64,000 nucleotides of DNA from a bacterium (GTDB lineage Bacteria; Patescibacteriota; Gracilibacteria; UBA4473). Numbering within the stretch: position 1 is the first letter of the stretch; the number at the start of each line of letters is the position of its first letter. The position numbers and the translations under genes are program-made. A model generated the notes under the pieces. It ran no database searches. It was given only the letters and a program-made list of their open reading frames with translations, and had not been told where the DNA came from. Where the stretch lies: the NCBI GenBank assembly GCA_009995455.1, contig JAACPJ010000004.1, positions 1 to 64,000 of the forward strand, given 5' to 3'. Positions 35,991 to 43,567 of the stretch are shown here, piece after piece.

Positions 35991-37412
35991 ATGGCCACCA
36001 ACCGAAATGTCATTACCAATACCTTCGCCCAATTTGGGGGAAAAATTGGAACGGTAATTGCCAGTTTTACGGTGGTAAAAATAGTTTCTGGCTATGGCAC
36101 TGAGTTTTATGGGGACTATGTCACCGCCTATGAATTTTTAGCTTTCTTTGGGGTTTTTGCCGACGCGGGCCTTTTTGCTATTGCGGTACGTGACATTAGT
36201 CGCAAAGCCCTCAAACCAGATTTTGTGCTCGGAAATATTTTAGCGATGCGTTTGGGACTAATTGCCTTAGCGGTCTTAATTGCGGGTTTAGCGGCCCAAC
36301 TTATTCCCACTTATTCAGACGCCGTTAAAACCGGTATTTGGATCACTGGGCTCTCAATGGGGCTCACCATTATTGCCGGGAGCTTGAGTGCTATTTTGCA
36401 AGCCCGGATGAAAATATATTTATTTTCCAGCAGCTTGGTGATGGGGAAAATAATTTTAGCCGCTTTAGTCTTCGCCATCAGCAGCAATTTTTTACTGCCG
36501 CCCGCCACCGGCACCGATTTATTTTTACGATTTTTATGGGCCGGAGTTATTTCAAATCTTATATTTTGTGTCTTAGTGCTCTACTGGGCGGCGCGTGAAG
36601 TACCTTTAAAACTGCAGTATGACAAAGAGTACTGGGTTGAAACGGCTCGCACTTCCCTGCCCTATGGATTGGCTTTGGTTCTACAAACACTCTATTTAAG
36701 AGCGGATTTAATTATCATTTCTCTTTTGCTTGGTTCGGCCAGCGTGGGGATTTATGGTGTATCGGCTCGGGTGCTGGAAAGCTTTTTAGTTTTAGGAGTC
36801 TTTTTTGGACAAGCACTGTTGCCAAAGCTGGCGGGCAACGATGCGGAGGCCGACCACACCCTGCAGTGGGGACTAGAAAAAGCCGCCTTATTTGCTTTAC
36901 CCATCATGATTGGAACGATGGCTTTTGCGCCGCAAATCATTGAGTTACTCAGTAGTGCCCAATATCTGACAAGTAGCAGCCAAATTGGGTCTGATAAATT
37001 ACTCTACATCTTAGTCCCAACAGTATTATTTGCCTTTATGAATCAGATTTTCACTTTTGCGTTAGTCAGTAAAAATCAACAAAAGAAATTACTCTTGATT
37101 AACGCTTTAGCGCTCATACTCAATATTACGCTGAATCTTATTTTTATTCCGCAGTATGGTTTAATGGCCGCCGCTGTAAGTACCGTTATTTGTGAATTAC
37201 TGGTGTTTGGGCTGCTGTTCAAACTGGCTCGAAAAAACTTTACTTGGCCGGTTAATTTTTCAAACTGGGCCTTTATTTTAGGCGCCAACGGACTTTTATA
37301 CCTGGGTCTTAAAATACCATTCCTAGCCACCAGCTTACCCTTAGCGGTTTTGGTCAGTGGTATATACTATGTCACCTTTATTCTTTTATTCCGTAAAAAC
37401 CTACAACTATGA
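35991..37412 (+). CDS. Polysaccharide flippase, MOP/Wzx-type
   Basis: About 473 residues from ATG 35991 (the frame is open 84 bases further up, but that part overlaps the tRNA-derived repeat zone and lacks homology-like sequence). Twelve to fourteen hydrophobic segments cover the protein. N-terminal NTFAQFGGKIGTVIASF and FYGDYVTAYEFLAFFGVFAD are typical of O-antigen/teichoic-acid flippases of the MOP superfamily. It would move a lipid-linked sugar chain across the membrane. Overlaps the next gene by four bases (ATGA). Substrate unknown; the Wzz-like protein at 30359 and the glycosyltransferase at 24958 could belong to the same pathway. Confidence 0.85.
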   Translation: MATNRNVITNTFAQFGGKIGTVIASFTVVKIVSGYGTEFYGDYVTAYEFLAFFGVFADAGLFAIAVRDISRKALKPDFVLGNILAMRLGLIALAVLIAGLAAQLIPTYSDAVKTGIWITGLSMGLTIIAGSLSAILQARMKIYLFSSSLVMGKIILAALVFAISSNFLLPPATGTDLFLRFLWAGVISNLIFCVLVLYWAAREVPLKLQYDKEYWVETARTSLPYGLALVLQTLYLRADLIIISLLLGSASVGIYGVSARVLESFLVLGVFFGQALLPKLAGNDAEADHTLQWGLEKAALFALPIMIGTMAFAPQIIELLSSAQYLTSSSQIGSDKLLYILVPTVLFAFMNQIFTFALVSKNQQKKLLLINALALILNITLNLIFIPQYGLMAAAVSTVICELLVFGLLFKLARKNFTWPVNFSNWAFILGANGLLYLGLKIPFLATSLPLAVLVSGIYYVTFILLFRKNLQL

Positions 37413-38221
37413 AAACCTTAATTTTATTTTTTAGCCTCGTGATTTTAACCGCTTGTAACCAAGCGGCCGTAAATGAAACCGATACCACAGTGCCTGAGGA
37501 AAAACTGTACAGCTATTGGCCTAGCCAAGGGCAAGCCCAAATAACCTACGAAGTCATTAAGGAATCTTCGCCGGCGTACGAAGTCTCATATCCAAAAATC
37601 AATAATTTAAGCCCTAATCACCCTGTTTTTCAAGCGGTAAACGATGGCTATGTCACCGATATCCAAACCTTTAAAAGCGATGCTACCACGTTTTATTCCG
37701 ATAGTGATGAAGCCGTTGAAGCCTCGGCATCAATCCCGTGGGATTATACGGTTGAATGGTTAGGCGGCCGATATAGTCCTAAAGTTTGGAGTCTGGCCTT
37801 TTTAATTTACACCTACCAAGGCGGCGCCCACGGAAACAGCTATACCGATACTTATAACTATTACGCCCCAAATAATAAAATTATAACCTTAAATGATTTA
37901 TTTGCGGGTGAGGAGTATTTACCCGCTTTGAATAAAAAAATTATGGACGCTTTGGTGGCCGAAAAAACAGAACGTTGGGCCGAATATATGGAAAATGAAG
38001 CCTATGATGTTGAACAAGACGCCTTCCTTAAAGAAGTAACTTTTGACGAACGTAGCCTTGGTTCATGGGTGGTTTCTGAAAGAAACGGTGAACTTGGAAT
38101 TTTATTTTTCTTCGCGCCGTACGCGGTTGGCGCTTATGCGGAAGGCAGCTTTGAAGCGTTTGTGCCAGCCAGTGATTTTCAAGATTATTTGAAAGAAGAA
38201 TATAAAGAGATTTTTGAGTAA
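37409..38221 (+). CDS. Lipoprotein with DUF4163/DUF3298-type domains
   Basis: A 270-residue protein. Lipobox LTAC puts the lipidated cysteine at residue 16. The mature part has YPKINNLSPNHPVFQAVN and, centrally, TYQGGAHGNSYT, the hallmark of DUF3298 (RsiV-like) proteins, then a helical stretch and a final strand-rich part (GELGILFFFAPYAVGAYAEG). In RsiV this fold senses lysozyme as an anti-sigma factor; no sigma gene is nearby, so that role is not claimed. Translationally coupled to the flippase. Confidence 0.8.
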   Translation: MKTLILFFSLVILTACNQAAVNETDTTVPEEKLYSYWPSQGQAQITYEVIKESSPAYEVSYPKINNLSPNHPVFQAVNDGYVTDIQTFKSDATTFYSDSDEAVEASASIPWDYTVEWLGGRYSPKVWSLAFLIYTYQGGAHGNSYTDTYNYYAPNNKIITLNDLFAGEEYLPALNKKIMDALVAEKTERWAEYMENEAYDVEQDAFLKEVTFDERSLGSWVVSERNGELGILFFFAPYAVGAYAEGSFEAFVPASDFQDYLKEEYKEIFE

Positions 38222-38303
38222 ACTTTGCTGCGCTCTTGGTGAAACAAGCGAACTTTGAGGTTCGAGTAACGTGCCCTACCGGCACTAACAAAAAAAGATT
38301 TCA

Positions 38304-38401
38304 ACAGGACTTTCTTATCTCAATTACATTGAGAACGAAAAACCGCCTGCACATTTCGCCCACTCCCCTACGGGTCGTGACTCGATGCCGATCGGCGAAC
38401 C
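38304..38401 (-). repeat. Possible split copy of the tRNA-Pro T-arm
   Basis: Downstream of tRNA-Pro and its terminator (minus strand), GGTTCG (38396-38401) is followed after 84 bases by AGTCCTGT (38304-38311). These two pieces are the halves of the tRNA-Pro T-arm GGTTCGAGTCCTGT. The match is short (6 + 8 bases) and is believed mainly because the same split is seen at tRNA-Glu and tRNA-Ser. The insert is GC-rich at its start and AT-rich at its end. Confidence 0.5.
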
Positions 38402-38431
38402 TTTTACGGTTCGCTTGGCTACGCCAAAAAG

Positions 38432-38471
38432 AAAAAACTTTCTAGACCTGACAGGTCTGGAAAGTTTTTTC
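38432..38471 (-). terminator. tRNA-Pro terminator
   Basis: AAAAAACTTTC / GAAAGTTTTTT stem enclosing AGACCTGTCAGGTCT, directly after the tRNA CCA on the minus strand. Confidence 0.88.
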
Positions 38472-38472
38472 T

Positions 38473-38549
38473 GGTCGGGGAGACAGGACTCGAACCTGCG
38501 ACCTCCTGGTCCCAAACCAGGCACTCTAGCCAACTGAGCTACACCCCGG
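38473..38549 (-). tRNA. tRNA-Pro(TGG)
   Basis: Cloverleaf on the minus strand. Anticodon loop TTTGGGA between CCTGG and CCAGG gives TGG. T-arm GCAGGTTCGAGTCCTGT. CCA encoded (38473-38475). The acceptor stem has one U-U mismatch at the sixth pair. Confidence 0.94.
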
Positions 38550-38791
38550 TCATCGAGAATCATTCCGTATGTTTCGTTTCATAATTTATAAAACTTCACT
38601 TACATCATCTTCTCTCTTCCTCCTCACAAAACCTTTAACCGCCTTCGCGGGGCTTTGTTCGGGTGACCTGCAAACTTACAAATCAAACACTCTTTAACAC
38701 TTTGGGAATCTTCATTAAGAGCCGGCAGATTCTAGAAACGACTGTGGGGAAAGTCAATTTGATTTTTGCTAAAAAAGAAAGAGAATCAGCC

Positions 38792-40429
38792 ATGATGTCC
38801 AAAGCTCCCACAAATCTAAAAGTCATTCACGATCGTTTTTTCTTGATAGGCTTCGGCTTATTCTTTTTAGGGGTTATTGGAGGCGTGTTTTATTTACAGC
38901 AAAACCAACAAAGGCAAATTGATCACCTGATAAGTGATAAAGCCCTTGCAGTCATTGAGATTAAACTTAATAAATCCAATTTAGACTTTGTCGTGAATCA
39001 ATTAGGCAGTGGAGAAGACACACCTATTAAAGTGCCTGGCGTAAATAGCCCTTTCACTTTAAGTGATTTCTCACCTTGGCTAGGGCAAAATTTAGCTTTG
39101 GGATGGTTACCAAATCAACAGTTTTTGCACGCCTTTGATTATCGTAAAAAAAGTGATGCGCTGGCTTTTGCCGAAACCTTTTTATTACCCGCTGAAGTTT
39201 TCACCGAAATCGAAACTGTCTACGGAACCGTATTGACCCCTTCTTATTCTTCTAAAAACGCCTTTATGTTTTATAAGGGCTGGTTGTTGTGGGCCGACAA
39301 CCCGTTGACTCTCAGCCAAGAGCTTTCGAGCCCTAATAAACTGAAGGAAAACGCGGCTTATAGAGCGATGGAAAAAGATCTTCCAAAACTGAAATTTGTA
39401 AAAACATATTTTAACTTTGCGGGTGATACCAGCGCCTTAACCGTAACCAGCGAAAATCAGTCTTACGCTCCCCTGTTGCGCGGACTTGGTACCAGTACTC
39501 CACAATGGGGTATGACCTTCAATATTAAAGACAATGCGGTATTAGGTGACATTAAAGTCAGCACCCACAAAGCGGTCTACGATGAAAGTGAAGTCGTAGC
39601 TAAACCGGCCAACAAAACGCTTCCAAACCTCGCGTACTACGCTCCAAAGAACGCTTTGTTCTTTCAGAACGGTGAAGATTTATATGCCAAGTATCAGCAC
39701 ACTAAAAGTTATTTAAACGAGCTAGATCCCCAGTTATCTTTAGTTTTTGAAGGATTAATTCGTGCGCAAGCCGAAAACTGGTTCGGGGTTGATTTCGATT
39801 TTGAAACCGACTTCTTGCAACTTATTCGCGGTTCGTACGCCTTTATACTCGATTTCAATCAAGGTCTTGAAATTGGTTTTATTACCACCTTGGGTGACAC
39901 GCAAAACCCAGATTCAATCAATGAATTAATTCAAAAAGCGCAGTCACGCTTTACCCCCATTACGGAAGAAGTGGAGCTTCCAGACGGCAGTACTCGTTCT
40001 GAACTTATCGCCAGCGATCCACAAAACCTGCCTATCAAGCAAAACGAACTTAACGGGCAAACCTATTACAGTTCGAGTAAAGACGATGGCCGTATTAATT
40101 TTAGTTACACCCAAATCGGCGATTATTTAATTATGGCCAACCGCGTGAACTTGATCGAAAAAGTTATCAGCACGCAAACCAACCCAGAAAATAGCTTGGC
40201 CGCCAATGAAGATTTTAGAAACAGCGTCCTGTATGAGTTTGGTTCAGCGGAGGTTTATGGTTTCGTAAACGCGGCCAAGTTAAACCAACTGCTTTTTTAC
40301 TGGCAAGAAACCCAAACCCTCGATACCCCTTTCACTTTAAACTCGCTGCAAAACCTAAGAAACTTAACGTTCTCTCGGCAGGTTTTCCCAGAAGTGATGT
40401 ACATCAAACTACGCGCTTTCTTTAACTAA
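38792..40429 (+). CDS. Membrane-anchored DUF3352-like protein
   Basis: About 545 residues from ATG 38792; a GTG at 38663 would add 43 atypical residues and is rejected. One N-terminal helix (FFLIGFGLFFLGVIGGVFYL), then a large extracytoplasmic domain with the DUF3352 style: repeated aromatic strands such as WGMTFNIKDNAVLGDIKVS, LPNLAYYAPKNALFF, SYAFILDFNQGLEIGF and QIGDYLIMANRVNLIEKV. DUF3352 proteins are common in cyanobacteria and candidate phyla; their role is unknown. Nine bases before msrA. Confidence 0.75.
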   Translation: MMSKAPTNLKVIHDRFFLIGFGLFFLGVIGGVFYLQQNQQRQIDHLISDKALAVIEIKLNKSNLDFVVNQLGSGEDTPIKVPGVNSPFTLSDFSPWLGQNLALGWLPNQQFLHAFDYRKKSDALAFAETFLLPAEVFTEIETVYGTVLTPSYSSKNAFMFYKGWLLWADNPLTLSQELSSPNKLKENAAYRAMEKDLPKLKFVKTYFNFAGDTSALTVTSENQSYAPLLRGLGTSTPQWGMTFNIKDNAVLGDIKVSTHKAVYDESEVVAKPANKTLPNLAYYAPKNALFFQNGEDLYAKYQHTKSYLNELDPQLSLVFEGLIRAQAENWFGVDFDFETDFLQLIRGSYAFILDFNQGLEIGFITTLGDTQNPDSINELIQKAQSRFTPITEEVELPDGSTRSELIASDPQNLPIKQNELNGQTYYSSSKDDGRINFSYTQIGDYLIMANRVNLIEKVISTQTNPENSLAANEDFRNSVLYEFGSAEVYGFVNAAKLNQLLFYWQETQTLDTPFTLNSLQNLRNLTFSRQVFPEVMYIKLRAFFN

Positions 40430-40437
40430 GTTAAAAT

Positions 40438-41070
40438 ATGCTCCGCCCCTTACTTTACGGTGTCGCCTTACTCGCTCTAGCTGGCGCGGCTTATGCTTGG
40501 TTTGTGCCCCGAACCGTTGACAAAGAAATTCCAAACGTCAGCACCGAAGCCACCCAAACCGCCCAGTTTGCTGGAGGCTGTTTTTGGTGCACCGAAGCTG
40601 ATTTCGAAAAACTAGACGGCGTGATCGAAGTAATTTCTGGTTATGCCGGTGGAACGGCTGAAACCGCCACCTATGAGCAAACTTCGAACAAAAACACCGA
40701 TCACCGTGAAGTCGTTCAAGTGAAATACGACACCAATAAACTTACTTTTAAAGATTTAGCTGATTACCATTTACGACACGTAGACCCAACCGACAACGAG
40801 GGTCAATTTGTCGATCGAGGGTATGTGTATTCCCCGGCTATTTTTTATGAAACCCTGGCTGAAGAGCAGGCGGCACAAATCGCGGTAGAGGAATTAAAAG
40901 CGCTCAATAAATTTGAAGACCCAATTAATATTGCCATTGAAGAAACCAAGCCCTTTTACCCAGCTGAAGAATACCACCAAGATTATTATTTAAAGAACCC
41001 AGTTCGTTATAAATATTACCGGAATGGTTCAGGAAGAACCGATTTTTTAGAAAACACCTGGAGTCATTAA
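40438..41070 (+). CDS. msrA: Peptide methionine sulfoxide reductase A, membrane-anchored
   Basis: A 210-residue protein that reduces methionine-S-sulfoxide in proteins. The active-site motif GGCFWCTEADF puts the catalytic cysteine near residue 48; GYAGG, DHREVVQVKYD and EYHQDYYLKN are the other MsrA signatures. The N-terminal stretch LLYGVALLALAGAAYAW is a signal anchor, so the enzyme acts outside the cytoplasm. The C-terminal resolving cysteines of many MsrAs are missing, leaving the reductant open. Possibly fed by the redox proteins encoded downstream. Confidence 0.93.
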   Translation: MLRPLLYGVALLALAGAAYAWFVPRTVDKEIPNVSTEATQTAQFAGGCFWCTEADFEKLDGVIEVISGYAGGTAETATYEQTSNKNTDHREVVQVKYDTNKLTFKDLADYHLRHVDPTDNEGQFVDRGYVYSPAIFYETLAEEQAAQIAVEELKALNKFEDPINIAIEETKPFYPAEEYHQDYYLKNPVRYKYYRNGSGRTDFLENTWSH

Positions 41071-41079
41071 TTCAAAAAC

Positions 41080-41289
41080 ATGGAAATAAACGACGCTAAC
41101 GGCACGCAAATTAATATTGGCGACACGGTTCACTTAATTAAAGATTTAAACGTTAAAGGTATGTCTAAAGGCCTTAAACGCGGCACCAAATTCGTGGTTC
41201 GTGATTTAACCAAGGACGATGAAGCCGTAGAAGTAAAACTTGGTAAATCAACCATTGGTCTTAAACCCGAATACGTAAAAGTCGGTTGA
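41080..41289 (+). CDS. PhnA/YjdM-like domain protein without zinc ribbon
   Basis: A 69-residue protein matching the C-terminal SH3-like domain of YjdM (formerly PhnA): VHLIKDLNVKGMSKGLKRGT, then VRDL and GLKPEYVKVG. The N-terminal zinc ribbon of full YjdM is absent. Ten bases after msrA, likely in the same transcript. YjdM's own role is unsettled and no phosphonate gene is near. TGA is its stop codon. Confidence 0.75.
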   Translation: MEINDANGTQINIGDTVHLIKDLNVKGMSKGLKRGTKFVVRDLTKDDEAVEVKLGKSTIGLKPEYVKVG

Positions 41290-41363
41290 TTAAAATTTAA
41301 GCTTCACACTATAATTTGAAACGAACTTAATTTAAAGACTTCATACCCTCCGCCATACTACTT

Positions 41364-42404
41364 ATGATTTGTGCCTTCCTCATCGGAAGCGCGTTTCAAT
41401 TTTCTGGAATATCAAATTTAGTTTTTAAGCAAACACCTCAAGCCGCCATTACTCGAAGCCTTATATACCAAGCGGTAGTTATCTATTTGCTTTTTAAAAT
41501 TGGTTTTAGCGGGGGCATCGCTATTACCGCTGAACCACTACAAGCCGTCTTTACCACCACCGCTGTAGCCGGAATTGCCGCAGTGGTATGGACCATATTT
41601 ATTCTAGCAATTTTAAAACGTTGGAGTGGTTTTACTCGCCTAACCCAAATTTCAATTGCCTCTCACTTTGGTTCGGTAAGTGTTGGTACTTTTGTGGCAG
41701 GAATCTCGTTTATGGAGGCTTTAAGTATTGAAGTTCCTGGCAGTGTCGCGGTTTGGCTCGCTATGATGGAACTGCCCGCCATTTTAGTGGGCATGTGGAT
41801 GCTAAAAATCAGCTTTAAACAACTCTTTAGCATACTAATCAAAGACCGTTCATTAATGGTGCTTCTCGTGGCTATTGCCTTTGGTATTTGGGGAGCCCAG
41901 CTCATTACTCAAGACGCACAAACGTTTTTGTTTAAAACCATATTCACCCCCATCTTAGTTTATTTTTTATTTGAAATGGGACGCAAAGCCACAGCTAGTT
42001 TTGGGCAATTAAAAGGCGAAATCGGTTCGGTCATTATGATTGGAATTTTTGTACCAATAATGGGCGGACTGCTGGGAATTTCGGTTGGAAGTTTATTAGG
42101 CTACACAACCGGACAAATGTTTATGCTTGGGGTTCTGATGGCCTCGGCTTCTTACGTTTTGGCGCCTATCAGCGTCCAACAAATTCTCAATAGCTTGTAT
42201 CATCCTACTGCGCCAGAAACTCAAAACGTCGTCGCTATTAGTATGGCTTTATCGGTCGGCGTGGCCCTGCCTTTTAACGTTCTAATCGGTTTCGAATTGT
42301 ATAATCGATACATTCTAGCCATGACGATGGTCCCGAATCTAGTGTGGCTAGGACTTCTAATCCCGTTGATAGTTTGGGCAGTAGCTTTAGTAAAAAGAAC
42401 ATAG
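41364..42404 (+). CDS. sbtA: SbtA-like sodium-dependent bicarbonate transporter
   Basis: A 346-residue polytopic membrane protein. Key family segments are visible: the first half has LLFKIGFSGGI and SHFGSVSVGTFVAGISF, then LAMMELPAILVG, matching the GSVSAVTF and ALMESPAI signatures of SbtA; the second half repeats the pattern with FEMGRKA, GLLGISVGSLLG and MLGVLMASASYVLAP. SbtA takes up HCO3- with Na+. The usual PII-like partner SbtB is not adjacent. Preceded by 74 bases without an obvious promoter. Transport of bicarbonate is inferred from the family; the long length in cyanobacteria (about 370) is slightly trimmed here. Confidence 0.82.
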   Translation: MICAFLIGSAFQFSGISNLVFKQTPQAAITRSLIYQAVVIYLLFKIGFSGGIAITAEPLQAVFTTTAVAGIAAVVWTIFILAILKRWSGFTRLTQISIASHFGSVSVGTFVAGISFMEALSIEVPGSVAVWLAMMELPAILVGMWMLKISFKQLFSILIKDRSLMVLLVAIAFGIWGAQLITQDAQTFLFKTIFTPILVYFLFEMGRKATASFGQLKGEIGSVIMIGIFVPIMGGLLGISVGSLLGYTTGQMFMLGVLMASASYVLAPISVQQILNSLYHPTAPETQNVVAISMALSVGVALPFNVLIGFELYNRYILAMTMVPNLVWLGLLIPLIVWAVALVKRT

Positions 42405-42441
42405 AAAAGCAAAGCTAGAACTAGCCTTAGGCTGAATTTTT

Positions 42442-42450
42442 TGCTATAAT
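42442..42450 (+). promoter_or_regulatory. Extended -10 promoter of the apbE unit
   Basis: TGCTATAAT: TG, one base, perfect TATAAT. It lies 22 bases before ATG 42473 and shows that the ATG at 42449 (inside the promoter) is not used. A short AGCC-TTA-GGCT hairpin with a T-run (42423-42441) just upstream may end the sbtA transcript. Confidence 0.65.
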
Positions 42451-42472
42451 GGGCGGAAGTATTTTCACCTCT

Positions 42473-42670
42473 ATGAACAAAGAAACTCAACGGCTCATAT
42501 TACTCAGCCTGTTTTCAACCCTCGGACTCTGTTTTAGTGCTAATTTAGCCTATTTAAATTGGTGGAAAAATGATTTGGCAAAAGACTTAAACACCGTCAG
42601 CAAAACTCAAGCGTTCGAAAAAGCGAGCGACTCACAAACGAAAAAAGCTCGTCATTCATATGCGAGTTAA
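42473..42670 (+). CDS. Small single-helix membrane protein before apbE
   Basis: A 65-residue protein from ATG 42473. One membrane helix (LILLSLFSTLGLCFSANLAYL) followed by a polar tail rich in Lys, Ser and Thr. Its 3' end overlaps the longer start of apbE by 11 bases, so the two are translated together. No FMN-attachment motif (S/T-G-A-T/S) is present, so it is not an obvious flavinylation target. Possibly a small subunit or anchor for the downstream redox proteins. Confidence 0.65.
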   Translation: MNKETQRLILLSLFSTLGLCFSANLAYLNWWKNDLAKDLNTVSKTQAFEKASDSQTKKARHSYAS

Positions 42671-43562
42671 CATGAGGCAAAACTTTCAAACTGAGTTCAA
42701 AGCCTGGAGTTCTGATTTTATAATTGAAATTATAAACGGGTCTGAAAATCCAGATAAAATTGTACGCGAAATAAAAACGCTCCTCAGTGAATATGAGCAA
42801 AGCTTTTCACGCTTTTTACAAGGTTCACAATTAACCGCACTTAATAACCAAGACGCTATCACCCTAACGCCACTTTGGGAAACCGTTTTAAAAGAGGCCG
42901 AAGCTATAAGCCAAACACTAAGCCCTGCATATTTCAATCCACACGTAAATTTAGCCGCCCATGGTTATAATCGTTCCATAGAAAAATTGGGTAAAAACGC
43001 AGCCATCCAAACCGATAAAAATGCTTTACTTCCCTATCCTAAGGGCTTGATTAAAAAGCAAAACAAACTGCAATTAAAATCGCATTCAACGCTCGACTTT
43101 GGAAGTTTTTTAAAGGGCTATGTTTCACAGCAAATCGCTGATCAATACGCCGATGCTTGCCAAGGCTTAATTGTAAACTTTGGCGGTGACTTGACGGTGC
43201 GTGGCCAAGATGAAGAAAAAAGCGAATTTGAAATAGGCATTTTTAATCCGGTCACTAAAGAAGATCATTGGGTGAAGTTAAACCAAGCCAGCTTATGTAC
43301 CAGCGGTATCTACAAGCGAAGGTGGTTGCAAGATAATCAAGAAAAACACCATATTCTAAACCCGCACCTAAATAACCAAAGCGACTCAGATTACGTATCT
43401 ATTAGTTTTTGGGGCCAAAACGGCGCTCTGTGTGATGCTATGGCTACTGCCGCGTTTAATGCCCCTGTGAGCGAATGGAATAAATGGCGCTCAAAACAGG
43501 CTGATATAAATTATTTAGCCATTGATAAACAAGGGCACGTTATAAGTTCAGATTTTAAATAA
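42660..43562 (+). CDS. apbE: FAD:protein FMN transferase (ApbE)
   Basis: A 300-residue enzyme that attaches FMN to threonine/serine of exported redox proteins. Family marks: AEAISQTLSPAYFNPHV, LDFGSFLKGYVSQQIAD, GLIVNFGGDLTVRG, CTSGIYKRRW with HHILNPH, and GALCDAMATAAF with the Mg-binding Asp. No signal peptide is evident, unlike most ApbEs, so it may act in the cytoplasm or be retained by its neighbour. A second ATG at 42672, one base past the upstream stop, is an alternative start. Five bases before the flavoprotein fusion gene. Confidence 0.88.
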   Translation: MRVNMRQNFQTEFKAWSSDFIIEIINGSENPDKIVREIKTLLSEYEQSFSRFLQGSQLTALNNQDAITLTPLWETVLKEAEAISQTLSPAYFNPHVNLAAHGYNRSIEKLGKNAAIQTDKNALLPYPKGLIKKQNKLQLKSHSTLDFGSFLKGYVSQQIADQYADACQGLIVNFGGDLTVRGQDEEKSEFEIGIFNPVTKEDHWVKLNQASLCTSGIYKRRWLQDNQEKHHILNPHLNNQSDSDYVSISFWGQNGALCDAMATAAFNAPVSEWNKWRSKQADINYLAIDKQGHVISSDFK

Positions 43563-43567
43563 TTAAC

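Noticed and set aside
38324-38563. 79-codon minus-strand frame over tRNA-Pro as a protein gene
   Set aside because: It reads straight through the tRNA and its terminator, so it is not an expressed gene in this form; used only as a clue to element decay.
41364-42404. Membrane protein at 41364-42404 as an auxin-efflux or BASS-type carrier
   Set aside because: The SHFGSVSVGTF and MELPAILVG segments match SbtA signatures better than those of the other ten-helix carriers.
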